In this document: positions 31,580-40,732 of the stretch, one piece after another | How positions within the stretch are numbered: position 1 is the first letter of the stretch | Layout of the letters: each line of letters begins with the position of its first letter | Assembly (NCBI GenBank): GCA_020636905.1 | Contig: JACJWX010000015.1 | Coordinates: forward strand, 5,606 to 69,605 | Source of the DNA: Actinomycetota bacterium | Lineage (GTDB): Bacteria; Actinomycetota; Thermoleophilia; Miltoncostaeales; Miltoncostaeaceae | Direction of reading: 5' to 3' | Length of the DNA stretch: 64,000 bases | Notes under the pieces: generated by a model | Told to the model about the DNA's origin: nothing | Database searches by the model: none | The model's input: the letters and a program-made list of their open reading frames with translations, nothing else | Position numbers and translations under genes: made by a program

Positions 31580-32862
31580 GCGGCACCCGCGTGGTGGTGA
31601 TCGGTGCCGGGCTCGCCGGGCTGACCGCCGCGGTACGGCTGGGGGGCCAGGGGCTCCGCCCGACGGTGGTGACACGGGGCCTCGGTGGGCTGCCGCTGTC
31701 GCCGGGCACCATCGACGTGCTGGGCTACGCCCCCGAAGCGGTCGACCTCATCGAGACCGGCATGGCCGCGTTCCTGGAACGGAACCCCGCACACCCGTAC
31801 GCGCAGATCGGGCTCGATGCCACCGCGGCCGGGATCGAGTCCCTCCGGGAGGCCGTGGCCCCGATCGAGATCATCGGCGACGGGGCGCGCAACATGCTGC
31901 TTCCCAGCATGCTCGGGGGCGCACGACCCACCGCCTACGCGCCGGCCTCACTCGCCGCGGGAGCGCTGCGTGACGGTCTTCGGGTGCTGTTCGTGGGGAT
32001 GCAGGCGTTGCGGGACAGCCCCGCCGCGCTCGCGGCCGCGACCCTGCCGGTGGCGGCCGCGGCGGCCGGTCTCCGGGATGTCACCGCACGATCGATCGAC
32101 GTGACGACGAGCCCCCGGCCGGACGAGCCGGACGTGAACCCCGTGACGATGGCCCGCGCCCTCGACGACCCGGCGTTGCTCACGCGCCTCGCCGCCGAGG
32201 TACGCCCGCACGTGTTGGACGTCGACGTCGTGGCCTTCCCGGCGGTGCTCGGAATGCAGCGCCACGCCGAGGTGCTCGCCGACCTGCGATCGAATCTCGG
32301 CGCTCCCGTGTGCGAGGTCGCGAGCGTGCCGCCGAGCGTGCCGGGCATCCGCCTGGACGCCCTCCTGCGCGATCGTCTGGTCGCCCTCGGTGGACGGGTC
32401 ACCCTGGGCGCCGCGGCCGTCGGTCTGGAGCGGCGCGGGACGCGGGTGACCGCCGTCGATCTCGATCGGGGAGACCGGGTGGTGTCGATGCCCGCCGACG
32501 CCGTCGTCATCGCCACCGGCGGGTTCGCATCGGGTGGCATCGTGCTCGACTCGCACGGCGGGCTGACCGAGGCGGTCGCCGATCTGCCACTGGCGGGGGA
32601 TCCCGGGCCCGAGCGCCGCTTCGGCGAACGCGCCTCGGACGACCACCCCGGGCTGGCCGTCGGCGTCACCGTCGATGCGGGCATGCACCCGCTCAACCCC
32701 GACGGTTCGGTCTGGGCTGACAACGTGTACGCCGCGGGCGACATCATCGGTGGTGCGGTGCCCTGGCGGCAGCTCTGCGGCGAGGGGATCTGCCTGGGCA
32801 GCGCGGCCGTCGCCGCCGACACGCTGGTCCGGGAACTCGCCGCAACGGTCAGGGAGGTCTGA
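31576..32862 (+). CDS. glpB: anaerobic-type glycerol-3-phosphate dehydrogenase, subunit B
   Basis: A 428-residue flavoprotein subunit. An N-terminal dinucleotide motif (VVVIGAGLAGLTAAVRLG) and a C-terminal ADNVYAAGDIIGGAVPW block match GlpB. Its middle part is divergent, as usual for this subunit. It bridges GlpA and the iron-sulfur subunit GlpC. ATG 31576 overlaps the glpA stop by 4 nt, and glpC starts 2 nt after its stop, so the three are translationally coupled. Confidence 0.92.
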   Translation: MSGTRVVVIGAGLAGLTAAVRLGGQGLRPTVVTRGLGGLPLSPGTIDVLGYAPEAVDLIETGMAAFLERNPAHPYAQIGLDATAAGIESLREAVAPIEIIGDGARNMLLPSMLGGARPTAYAPASLAAGALRDGLRVLFVGMQALRDSPAALAAATLPVAAAAAGLRDVTARSIDVTTSPRPDEPDVNPVTMARALDDPALLTRLAAEVRPHVLDVDVVAFPAVLGMQRHAEVLADLRSNLGAPVCEVASVPPSVPGIRLDALLRDRLVALGGRVTLGAAAVGLERRGTRVTAVDLDRGDRVVSMPADAVVIATGGFASGGIVLDSHGGLTEAVADLPLAGDPGPERRFGERASDDHPGLAVGVTVDAGMHPLNPDGSVWADNVYAAGDIIGGAVPWRQLCGEGICLGSAAVAADTLVRELAATVREV

Positions 32863-32864
32863 TT

Positions 32865-34085
32865 GTGAGCCAGTCGATTCGAGACAGCCTCGATCACTGC
32901 GTCAAGTGCACCATCTGCGAGACGCAATGCCCGGTCGCCGCCGTGACCCCGTTGTTCCCCGGGCCCAAGTACGTCGGCCCGCAGGCCGAGCGGTACCGCG
33001 ACGCCTCGCGCGAGGGCAGCCCGGATGACTCGCTCGACTACTGCTCGGGGTGCGGTACCTGCACGCTCGTCTGCCCGCAGGGCGTCAAGGTGGCCGAGAT
33101 CAACGCGCAGGCCCGCGCGGTGATGAAGGCGCAGAAGGGCGTGCCGTTCCGGGACAAGCTCATCTCACGCACCGTGGTCGGCGGACGGCTGAGCGTTGCG
33201 ACGTCACCGCTTTACAACTGGGGGATCGGCGTCGGAGCACTCCGCTGGGCGGCGGAGCGCACGGTGGGCATCCACCGGCGGGCACCGATGCCTCACGCGG
33301 CGCGCACCACGTTCCGGACCTGGGTCTGGCGCCGCAACCTCACCCGCCGCCGCGTGCGCTCGACGCACCGGGTCGTCTACTTCCACGGCTGCGCGGCCAA
33401 CTACTACGAGACCGAGCTCGCGCGCCGCACGGTGGCCGTGCTCGAACACCAGGGCATCGAGGTCATCATCCCCAGGCAGGAATGCTGCGGCCTCCCCATG
33501 CAGAGCAACGGGCTGCTCGACGAGGCCCGCGCGAGCGTCCGACGCCTCGCGGCCCAGCTCGCGCCGTATGCCCGGGAGGGCCTCGACATCGTCTCCACCT
33601 CCACGAGCTGCAGCCTGATGCTCAAGCGTGAAGCGCGTGAGATCCTCGAACTCGAGGACGACCCGGACCTGCGCGCGCTGGCGCCACGGATGTTCGACAT
33701 CTGCGAGTACCTGGTGGGGCTGTACGAGCAGGGCAAGCTCCAGACGCAGATGCAGCCGGTCCCGCTCACCGTGCCGTACCACCCGCCGTGCCAGCTGCGG
33801 GCGCACAACATCGGCACGCCCGCGCACCGGCTGTTCGAGCTGATCCCCGAACTCCGGGTCATCGACCCCAACGTCACCTGCTGCGGCGTCGCCGGCACCT
33901 ACGGCCTGAAGGCCGAGAAGTACGACATCGCGATGGCCGTCGGTGCGCCGCTCTTCGCCCAGGTCGACGGCTCCGAGCTGGCGTGCTGCGACAGCGAGAC
34001 GTGCCGCTGGCAGATCAACAGCGCCACCGGTGTGGAGACCGTCCACCCGATCGAGCTGCTGTATCGGGCCTACGGACTGGAGTAG
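32865..34085 (+). CDS. glpC: anaerobic-type glycerol-3-phosphate dehydrogenase, subunit C
   Basis: A 406-residue iron-sulfur membrane-anchor subunit. Two [4Fe-4S] motifs sit near the N-terminus: CVKCTICETQCPV and CSGCGTCTLVCPQ. Two CCG domains follow: QECCGLPMQSNG and VTCCGVAGTYG, with HPPCQLRAHN between. It passes electrons from GlpAB to quinone. GTG 32865 starts just after the glpB stop. The dhaM gene begins 3 nt after its end. Confidence 0.94.
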   Translation: MSQSIRDSLDHCVKCTICETQCPVAAVTPLFPGPKYVGPQAERYRDASREGSPDDSLDYCSGCGTCTLVCPQGVKVAEINAQARAVMKAQKGVPFRDKLISRTVVGGRLSVATSPLYNWGIGVGALRWAAERTVGIHRRAPMPHAARTTFRTWVWRRNLTRRRVRSTHRVVYFHGCAANYYETELARRTVAVLEHQGIEVIIPRQECCGLPMQSNGLLDEARASVRRLAAQLAPYAREGLDIVSTSTSCSLMLKREAREILELEDDPDLRALAPRMFDICEYLVGLYEQGKLQTQMQPVPLTVPYHPPCQLRAHNIGTPAHRLFELIPELRVIDPNVTCCGVAGTYGLKAEKYDIAMAVGAPLFAQVDGSELACCDSETCRWQINSATGVETVHPIELLYRAYGLE

Positions 34086-34088
34086 CCG

Positions 34089-36560
34089 ATGGTCGGGCTG
34101 GTGATCGTGTCGCACTCCCACGCCCTGGCGTGCGGGGTGGTCGAACTCGCCCGGGAGATGGGCGGCGACGACGTGCTGATCGCCGAGGCCGGTGGACTCG
34201 ACGGGCCGGACCATGCCACCGGCACCGACGCGGTGCGGATCATGGCCGCCATCGAGGAGGTGGCCGGCCCCGACGGGGTGGTCGTGCTGATGGACCTGGG
34301 CAGCGCCATCCTCTCGGCAGAGATGGCCCTCGAGCTGCTGCCGCCGGAGACGGCCGAGACGGTGGTGCTGTGTCCGGCCCCGCTCGTCGAAGGTGCCGTC
34401 GCCGCCGCCGTCGCCGCAAAGATCGGGCAGGACCGCGATGCGGTCGCCGCCGAAGCCAACCGTGGGCTCGCCGGAAAGCTCGCCCACCTGGGTGCCGCGC
34501 CCGCCCCCGGTGGGGAACCCGGAGCGGACGCGCCCGACGGTGGCGCGTGGATCGAGCGGACGCTGCCGGTGGACACGCCGATGGGCCTCCACGCCCGACC
34601 GGCGGCGCGACTCGTGCAGCTGGTGGGCGCCCACGGCAGCGAGGTTCGCGTGGCCCGCCCCGGCGGCGACACCGACGTCGACGCCAGGAGCCTCACGGCC
34701 ATCGCCACACTCGGTATCACCGGTGGCCAGACGGTCCTGGTCCGCGCCCGGGGCGAGGACGCCGAGCGGTTCCTCGACGCGGTGGACGCGCTCGCGAAGG
34801 CGCACTGGGGCGACCCTCCTGAGCCGGAGGCACCGCCCGCACCGACCGAAACGGCCGGCCATTCGAGCGGAGGCGTGCCCGCATCGCCCGGCGTCGCCGT
34901 GGGCCCGGCACGTCACCTCGAACGGCCGGAACCGGTGGTACCCGACGTGGCCGCGGCATCGGCCGACGCCGAACACGGCGAGCTGGTCCGGGCGCTCGAG
35001 GTCTCACGGACCGAACTCGAGCAGGTGCGGGCGGCGACGAGACGGCAGGCCAGCGAGGCTGAGGCCGCCATCTTCGACACCCACCTGGCGATGCTCGACG
35101 ATCCGGAGTTGCTGGCGGGGGTCCGGAACGCCATCGACGGGGGATCGGCCGCGACGATGGCGTGGCACGACGCCGTCACCGCACTCGCCGAGCGCTACTC
35201 GGAGATGGAGAGCCCCTACCTCGCGGCCCGGGCCGACGACGTCCGCGAGGTCGGGCGCCGGGTGCTCGCACACCTGGTGGGCGATGGACTGTCCCCGCCC
35301 ACGCTCTCGGCCCCCGGGGTCCTCGTGGCCGCCGCACTGTCCCCGGCGGACACCGCGACGCTGGACGCGTCACTCGTGAAGGCCATCGTCACGGCCGAGG
35401 GCGGTCCGACCGACCACAGCGCGATCATCGCGCGCGGGCTGGGGATTCCGGCGGTCGTCGGCGTGGGTGACTGGATCATGGACCTCGCCCCGGGAACCGT
35501 GCTGGCGGTGGACGGAGACACCGGCGCGATCGACGTCGACCCCGACGACGCCGCCGTCGCGGCGATCGAGCGTCGGGCGGCCGATCTGCGGGCGGCCCGG
35601 GAAGAGGCGCGGACCGCCGCGATGGGCGCGGCGATCACCCGCGACGGTGTCCGAATCGAGGTCGCCGGCAGCATCGCCAAGCCCCAGGACGCCGTCCGGG
35701 TGGCGGACGCCGGCGGTGACGGGGTCGGGCTGTTCCGGACGGAGTTCCTGTTCATGGGCCGCGACGCGCCACCGGACGAGGACGAGCAGGCGGCGGCATA
35801 CCGCACCGCGGCGCAGGCGCTGAACGGCGACCCGTTGCTGCTGCGGACACTCGACGCGGGCGCCGACAAGCCGCTCCCGTACCTGGGACAGGCCGATGAG
35901 CACAATCCCTTCCTGGGCGCGCGCGGCATCCGACTGAGCCTCGCGAACCCTGCGCTGTTCCGGACCCAGCTCCGCGCGATGCTCCGCGTGGCAGTGGACC
36001 ACCCGCTTCGCATCATGTTCCCCATGATCGCCGGAGTGGCCGAGTTCCGGGCGGCCCGGGCGATCCTGGACGACGTCCGCGCGGAACTCATCGACGAGGG
36101 AACGGTGGTCCGGGACGACCTGCAAGTCGGTGTGATGGTGGAGGTCCCGTCCGCGGCGCTCACGGCGGCGCACCTGGCGCGCGAGGTCGCGTTCTTCTCG
36201 GTGGGCACCAACGACCTGACCCAGTACACGCTGGCCGCCGAGCGCGGCAATGCCGCCGTCGCGTCACTCAGCGACCCGCTTCACCCCGCGGTGTTGCGGT
36301 TGATCGGGTTGACCTGCGAGGCGGCGAATGCGCACGGTCGCTGGGTGGGCGTGTGCGGTGAGGTGGCCTCCGACGCGGCGGCGGTTCCGCTCCTGCTGGG
36401 GCTCGGAGTCCGCGAACTCGCCGCGAACGCCCCGTCGATCCCGACCGTGAAAGCCGCAGTCCGGGATGTCGACCTCGGGGCGGCCGCGGAACTGGCTCGC
36501 CGCGCGCTCGACCTCGAAGACGCCGCGCAGGTGCGCGGGCTGGTCGCGTCGAGCGACTGA
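34089..36560 (+). CDS. dhaM: DhaM phosphotransfer protein: EIIA-HPr-full Enzyme I fusion
   Basis: An 823-residue protein supplying PEP-derived phosphate to the DhaK-DhaL dihydroxyacetone kinase. Residues 1-135 are the EIIA(Dha) domain (VIVSHSHALACGV, His about 9). About 155-245 is HPr (MGLHARPAARL). About 255-820 is Enzyme I: GGPTDHSAIIARG (active His), GLFRTEFLFM, DAGADKPLPYL, NPFLGARGIRLSL, VEVPSAAL, FFSVGTNDLTQYT and GVCGE (active Cys). E. coli DhaM stops after the first half of EI. This copy keeps the PEP-binding barrel, so it could autophosphorylate. Confidence 0.92.
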   Translation: MVGLVIVSHSHALACGVVELAREMGGDDVLIAEAGGLDGPDHATGTDAVRIMAAIEEVAGPDGVVVLMDLGSAILSAEMALELLPPETAETVVLCPAPLVEGAVAAAVAAKIGQDRDAVAAEANRGLAGKLAHLGAAPAPGGEPGADAPDGGAWIERTLPVDTPMGLHARPAARLVQLVGAHGSEVRVARPGGDTDVDARSLTAIATLGITGGQTVLVRARGEDAERFLDAVDALAKAHWGDPPEPEAPPAPTETAGHSSGGVPASPGVAVGPARHLERPEPVVPDVAAASADAEHGELVRALEVSRTELEQVRAATRRQASEAEAAIFDTHLAMLDDPELLAGVRNAIDGGSAATMAWHDAVTALAERYSEMESPYLAARADDVREVGRRVLAHLVGDGLSPPTLSAPGVLVAAALSPADTATLDASLVKAIVTAEGGPTDHSAIIARGLGIPAVVGVGDWIMDLAPGTVLAVDGDTGAIDVDPDDAAVAAIERRAADLRAAREEARTAAMGAAITRDGVRIEVAGSIAKPQDAVRVADAGGDGVGLFRTEFLFMGRDAPPDEDEQAAAYRTAAQALNGDPLLLRTLDAGADKPLPYLGQADEHNPFLGARGIRLSLANPALFRTQLRAMLRVAVDHPLRIMFPMIAGVAEFRAARAILDDVRAELIDEGTVVRDDLQVGVMVEVPSAALTAAHLAREVAFFSVGTNDLTQYTLAAERGNAAVASLSDPLHPAVLRLIGLTCEAANAHGRWVGVCGEVASDAAAVPLLLGLGVRELAANAPSIPTVKAAVRDVDLGAAAELARRALDLEDAAQVRGLVASSD

Positions 36561-36573
36561 ACGGAGTGCTGCC

Positions 36574-36594
36574 GGGTGGGGCGTCGCCCCACCC
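36574..36594. terminator. bidirectional terminator between dhaM and glpK
   Basis: GGGTGGGG (36574-36581) pairs with CCCCACCC (36587-36594) around a 5-nt loop, between convergent operons. Confidence 0.65.
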
Positions 36595-36606
36595 GACCAG
36601 GGGCGA

Positions 36607-38103
36607 TCAGTCCACCCAGTCGAAGGTCCGCGTGACGGCCTTCTTCCAGCGTGCGTACTCGTCGGCGACCTGCTGGGGGTCGCGCTGCGGCGTCCACTCC
36701 TTGTCCTTGCCCCAGTTCTCGCGGAGATCTTCGATCTCGCTCCAGAACCCGACCGCGAGGCCGGCGGCGTATGCCGCGCCGAGGCTGGTGGTCTCCGCCA
36801 CCGTGGGACGGATGACCGGCACCTGCAGGGTGTCGGCCTGGAACTGCATCAGCAGGTCGTTGGCGACCATTCCGCCGTCGACCTTCAACGAGGTCAGGGC
36901 CACGCCGGAGTCCGCGTTCATGGCGTCCACGACCTCACGCGTCTGCCAGGCGGTGGCTTCGAGCGTGGCACGGGCGATGTGTCCCTTGTTGACGTACCGG
37001 GTGAGCCCGGCGATGACGCCGCGCGCGTTGCTCTTCCAGTACGGCGCGAAGAGCCCCGAGAACGCCGGGACGAAGTACACGCCGCCGTTGTCGTCGACGG
37101 TCTTCGCCAGCGCCTCCACCTCGGACGAGTCGCGGATGAGGCCCAGGTTGTCGCGGAGCCATTGCACCAGCGAACCGGTGATGGCGATGGACCCCTCCAG
37201 CATGTACGCGGCGGGACGGTCGCCGATCTTGTAGCCCACCCCGGTGATGAGTCCGTTCGTGGACTGCACGGCTTCCTCGCCCGTGTTCAACAACACGAAG
37301 CACCCGGTGCCGTAAGTGTTCTTGGCCTCGCCCTTGCTGAAGCAGGTCTGGCCGAACAGCGCCGCCTGCTGGTCGCCGAGGTCACCCGCGATGGGAATGC
37401 CCTGCAGGGTTCCGGTGGCGTCGCCGAACACCCCGGACGACGAGCGGATCTCGGGGAGCATGCTCATCGGCACGCCGATGATGCCGCAGATCTCCTCGTC
37501 CCAGGCGAGGGTTTCGAGGTCCATCAGCATGGTGCGGCTGGCGTTGGTCACATCGGTGGCGTGCACGCCGCCGTCGACACCTCCGGTGAGGTTCCAGATC
37601 ACCCACGTGTCCATGTTCCCGAAGATGAGGTCACCGGCCTCGGCCTTCGCCCGGGCGCCCTCGACGTTGTCGAGCACCCACGCGATCTTCGGTCCCGAGA
37701 AATAGGTGGCGATGGGCAGGCCGGTCTTCGCGCGGAACCGGTCCTGGCCGCCGTTGGCGGAGAGTTCGTCACAGAGCTTGTCGGTGCGGGTGTCCTGCCA
37801 CACCAGCGCGTTGCACACCGGTCGCCCGGTGTTCCGGTCCCAGACGACGGTGGTCTCGCGCTGGTTGGTGACGCCAACCGCTGCGATCTCATCCGCTGAG
37901 ACTCCTGACTTCGTGAGACACCCGTCGATCACCAGCCGGGTGCGTTCGATGACCTCCATCGGGTCATGCTCGACCCATCCCGGTTTGGGGAAGATCTGCT
38001 CGTGTTCCTTCTGGTCGATCCCCACCACGCTTCCGTGCCGGTCGAACAGCATGAAGCGCGTACTGGTGGTCCCCTGATCGACCGCGCCGACGTACTTGGC
38101 CAT
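36607..38103 (-). CDS. glpK: glycerol kinase
   Basis: A 498-residue FGGY kinase converting glycerol and ATP to glycerol-3-phosphate. The N-terminal phosphate loop is AVDQGTTSTRFMLFD. GVTNQRETTVVWD, TYGTGCFVLLNTG and LKVDGGMVANDLLMQFQAD (the FGGY signature region) are diagnostic. The length equals the E. coli enzyme. It is the last gene of the minus-strand operon and starts 15 nt after dhaL. Confidence 0.97.
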   Translation of the reverse strand: MAKYVGAVDQGTTSTRFMLFDRHGSVVGIDQKEHEQIFPKPGWVEHDPMEVIERTRLVIDGCLTKSGVSADEIAAVGVTNQRETTVVWDRNTGRPVCNALVWQDTRTDKLCDELSANGGQDRFRAKTGLPIATYFSGPKIAWVLDNVEGARAKAEAGDLIFGNMDTWVIWNLTGGVDGGVHATDVTNASRTMLMDLETLAWDEEICGIIGVPMSMLPEIRSSSGVFGDATGTLQGIPIAGDLGDQQAALFGQTCFSKGEAKNTYGTGCFVLLNTGEEAVQSTNGLITGVGYKIGDRPAAYMLEGSIAITGSLVQWLRDNLGLIRDSSEVEALAKTVDDNGGVYFVPAFSGLFAPYWKSNARGVIAGLTRYVNKGHIARATLEATAWQTREVVDAMNADSGVALTSLKVDGGMVANDLLMQFQADTLQVPVIRPTVAETTSLGAAYAAGLAVGFWSEIEDLRENWGKDKEWTPQRDPQQVADEYARWKKAVTRTFDWVD

Positions 38104-38118
38104 TGCTGAGTCCCTTCG

Positions 38119-38757
38119 TCACCCCGCGCCGATGGCGCCGGCGGCGGCATCGAGCAAGAGATATGTGGATGTGGCGCCCGGGTCCTGATGCCCGGCGCTT
38201 CGTTCGCCGAGATAGCTGGCGCGCCCCTTGCGGGCCACCAGCGGGATGGTGGCCTCGACACCGGTGGCGGCCGCGTCTGCTGATGCGCGCAACACCGCGG
38301 CGGGCGACTCGCCGGCGTCCGCGGCCTCACGCGCGGCGTCGACCGCCGGCGTGAGGGCGTCCACCATCGTCTTGTCTCCCATCTCGGCCTTCCCACGGGC
38401 GACGACGCCGTCGCGACCGGCCGTGAGCGCGTCGACCCACTGTGCTGCGGTGAGTTCGGACGCTCCGCCGGTCCTGGTGGACATCTGCAGAAACAGCGTT
38501 CCGTAGAGCGGACCGCTGGCCCCGCCGACCGTCGAGATCAACTTCATCGCCACGGCCTTCAGCAGCGCACCGATGTCCTCCTTGGCGTGATCGTCGATCA
38601 CTCCGAGCGCCGCGCTCATTCCGCGATTCATGTTGATGCCGTGGTCGGCATCACCGATGGCCGCGTCGAGCTCGGTCAGGAATTCCTTCTTCTCGGAGAC
38701 GACCGCGGCGAATGCCCGCAGCCAACCGACGACGTCGCGGTACCCGATGGTGTCCAT
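38119..38757 (-). CDS. dhaL: dihydroxyacetone kinase subunit L (ADP-binding)
   Basis: A 212-residue all-helical DhaL. The Mg-ADP-binding Asp cluster is in LDAAIGDADHGINMNRG (about residues 30-46). SGPLYGTLFL, GDKTMVDALTPA and the C-terminal RSAGHQDPGATST block complete the family pattern. DhaL keeps ADP bound, is recharged by DhaM and transfers phosphate to dihydroxyacetone held by DhaK. It lies 33 nt after dhaK. Confidence 0.95.
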   Translation of the reverse strand: MDTIGYRDVVGWLRAFAAVVSEKKEFLTELDAAIGDADHGINMNRGMSAALGVIDDHAKEDIGALLKAVAMKLISTVGGASGPLYGTLFLQMSTRTGGASELTAAQWVDALTAGRDGVVARGKAEMGDKTMVDALTPAVDAAREAADAGESPAAVLRASADAAATGVEATIPLVARKGRASYLGERSAGHQDPGATSTYLLLDAAAGAIGAG

Positions 38758-38790
38758 GCTCCTCCCGGAGTCGTGTCTGAGTCGTGGTGC

Positions 38791-39792
38791 CTATGCGCCC
38801 CAGCGGAGCGCGGCCGTGTGCACGGGCGCGTCCCAGAGACGTGTCATCTCGTCATTGAGCCGCAGGAGCGTGATCGAGCACCCCGCCATCTCCAGCGAGG
38901 TGATGAACGGCCCGATGAGGTGCCGCCCGATCGTGATGTTCCTGGCATCCAGGATCGCCTTGAGCTCGTTGAACACGATGTAGAGCTCGATGAGCGGCGT
39001 GCCGCCCATGCTGTTGACGAACGCGAGCACCGACTCACCCGAACCGAGCCCGAGATCCTCGATGACCGGTTCGGCGAGCATGGCCGTGACCTCCGACGCG
39101 CTGGCCGCGGGCTTGCGCTCGCGTCCCGGCTCGCCGTGGATCCCGATACCGATCTCCATCTCGTCGTCGCCGAGTTCGAACGTCGGCTTCCCGGCGGCGG
39201 GCACGGTGCACGAGGTCAGTGCCATGCCCATGCTGCGGGCGTTGGCGTTGACGTCTCTGCAGAGCTGCGCGACGTCGGCCAGCGAACGTCCCTCTTCGGC
39301 CGCGGCACCGCAGACCTTTTCGGCGAGCACCGTGGCGCCCACCCCCCTGCGGCCGGCGGTGTAGAGGCTGTCCTTGACCGCGACGTCGTCGTCGATGACG
39401 ACCGCCTCGACCTCGATGCCCTCACCTCGAGCGAGATCCGCGGCGAGTTCGAAGTTCATGACATCGCCGGTGTAGTTCTTGACGATGTGAAGGACCCCGG
39501 CGCCGCCGTCGACCGCTTTGGTGCAGTCGAGCATCTGGTCGGGCGTCGGCGAGGTGAACACCTCGCCCGGACACGCTCCGTCGAGCATCCCGCGACCCAC
39601 GAACCCGCCGTGCATCGGTTCGTGGCCCGAACCGCCGCCCGAGATGATTGCGGTCTTCCCCTTCACCGGCGCGTCGGCACGCACCAGGTACTTCGGATCG
39701 TGGTTGACCCTCACGAGGTCAGCGTGCGCGGCCTCCATGCCGCGCAGCGCCTCGGAAACCACATCCTCAGGGGAGTTGATGAGTTTCTTCAT
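38791..39792 (-). CDS. dhaK: dihydroxyacetone kinase subunit K (substrate-binding)
   Basis: A 333-residue DhaK. Substrate is held covalently by a His in EIGIGIHGEPG. ISGGGSGHEPMHGGFVGRGM and IVKNYTGDVMNFELAADLA are family signatures. It acts with DhaL and with the phosphotransfer protein DhaM encoded on the opposite strand. ATG 39792 begins 3 nt after the glpF stop. No DhaS/DhaR regulator is present. Confidence 0.96.
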   Translation of the reverse strand: MKKLINSPEDVVSEALRGMEAAHADLVRVNHDPKYLVRADAPVKGKTAIISGGGSGHEPMHGGFVGRGMLDGACPGEVFTSPTPDQMLDCTKAVDGGAGVLHIVKNYTGDVMNFELAADLARGEGIEVEAVVIDDDVAVKDSLYTAGRRGVGATVLAEKVCGAAAEEGRSLADVAQLCRDVNANARSMGMALTSCTVPAAGKPTFELGDDEMEIGIGIHGEPGRERKPAASASEVTAMLAEPVIEDLGLGSGESVLAFVNSMGGTPLIELYIVFNELKAILDARNITIGRHLIGPFITSLEMAGCSITLLRLNDEMTRLWDAPVHTAALRWGA

Positions 39793-39795
39793 GGC

Positions 39796-40560
39796 TCACC
39801 CTCCAATCGGGTAGAGGCCCTTGAACACGAGGCCTCCGAGAATGCCGCCGATGATCGGACCGACCACCGGAATCCACGCGTAGCTCCAGTCGGAGCCACC
39901 CTTGCCCGGGATGGGCAGGAGGGCGTGGATGATGCGCGGACCGAGGTCACGCGCGGGATTGATCGCGTACCCCGTCGGACCACCGAGTGAGAGACCGATG
40001 GAGAACACGAGGAACCCGACCAGCAGCGGGGCGATGCCCACGCTGAACGCGCTGGCGAGTTCGGTGTTGCCGACGACGCCTTCGCTGAAGTGGTCGCCGA
40101 TGGCGAGGACGCCGAACACCAGCACGAAGGTGCCGACGATCTCGGTGATGAGGTTCGCCACGGGGTTCCGGATTGCGGGACCCGTGGAGAACACCGCGAG
40201 CTTCGTGCCCGGATCCTGCGTCGGTTGCCAGTGCGGAAGGTACGAGAGGAAGACGAGGATCGCGCCGATCATCGCCCCGATGAACTGTCCGAGGACGTAT
40301 TTCCAGATGTCTGCACCACCGTCCCCGCTGTTGGCCCAGAGGCCGAGGGTGACGGCGGGATTGAGGTGGGCTCCGCTGTAGTGGCCGACCGCATAGACGG
40401 CCATGGCGACAGCCATACCCCAACCGAACGTGATGACGATCCAGCCTGAATCCTGGGCCTTCGACTTCGCCAGGACCACCGCGGCCACGACGCCATCACC
40501 GAGGAGGATCAGAAGCGCGGTTCCGACGATCTCCCCAATGAGGATGGTTTCCGTTGACAT
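39796..40560 (-). CDS. glpF: glycerol uptake facilitator (aquaglyceroporin)
   Basis: A 254-residue MIP-family channel with six predicted helices. The two NPA boxes are GAHLNPAVT (about residues 64-72) and YAINPARDLGPR (about 201-212). The Asp after the second box is typical of glycerol-conducting members. It is the first gene of the glpF-dhaK-dhaL-glpK operon. ATG 40560 follows GAAAGG. A near-consensus promoter is visible upstream. Confidence 0.95.
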   Translation of the reverse strand: MSTETILIGEIVGTALLILLGDGVVAAVVLAKSKAQDSGWIVITFGWGMAVAMAVYAVGHYSGAHLNPAVTLGLWANSGDGGADIWKYVLGQFIGAMIGAILVFLSYLPHWQPTQDPGTKLAVFSTGPAIRNPVANLITEIVGTFVLVFGVLAIGDHFSEGVVGNTELASAFSVGIAPLLVGFLVFSIGLSLGGPTGYAINPARDLGPRIIHALLPIPGKGGSDWSYAWIPVVGPIIGGILGGLVFKGLYPIGG

Positions 40561-40605
40561 CGAGTGTGCCTTTCGGTTGATGCCCCGCGGGGGCGGGGTG
40601 GTTCC

Positions 40606-40635
40606 GTCCTACCCCCGCCCGTTTCCGGGTGTCAA
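40606..40635 (-). promoter_or_regulatory. promoter of the glpF-dhaK-dhaL-glpK operon
   Basis: On the minus strand a consensus -35 TTGACA (40630-40635) is separated by 18 nt from -10 TAGGAC (40606-40611). The start of glpF lies about 45 nt downstream. Confidence 0.6.
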
Positions 40636-40732
40636 CAGGTGATTCACCGACGCCGGGGCGGGAATGACGACCATGCAACCCCGTACCATCCAGGCTGGCT
40701 ACGAACTGGTGCGATGTGTTAGTGGAGGCAGC

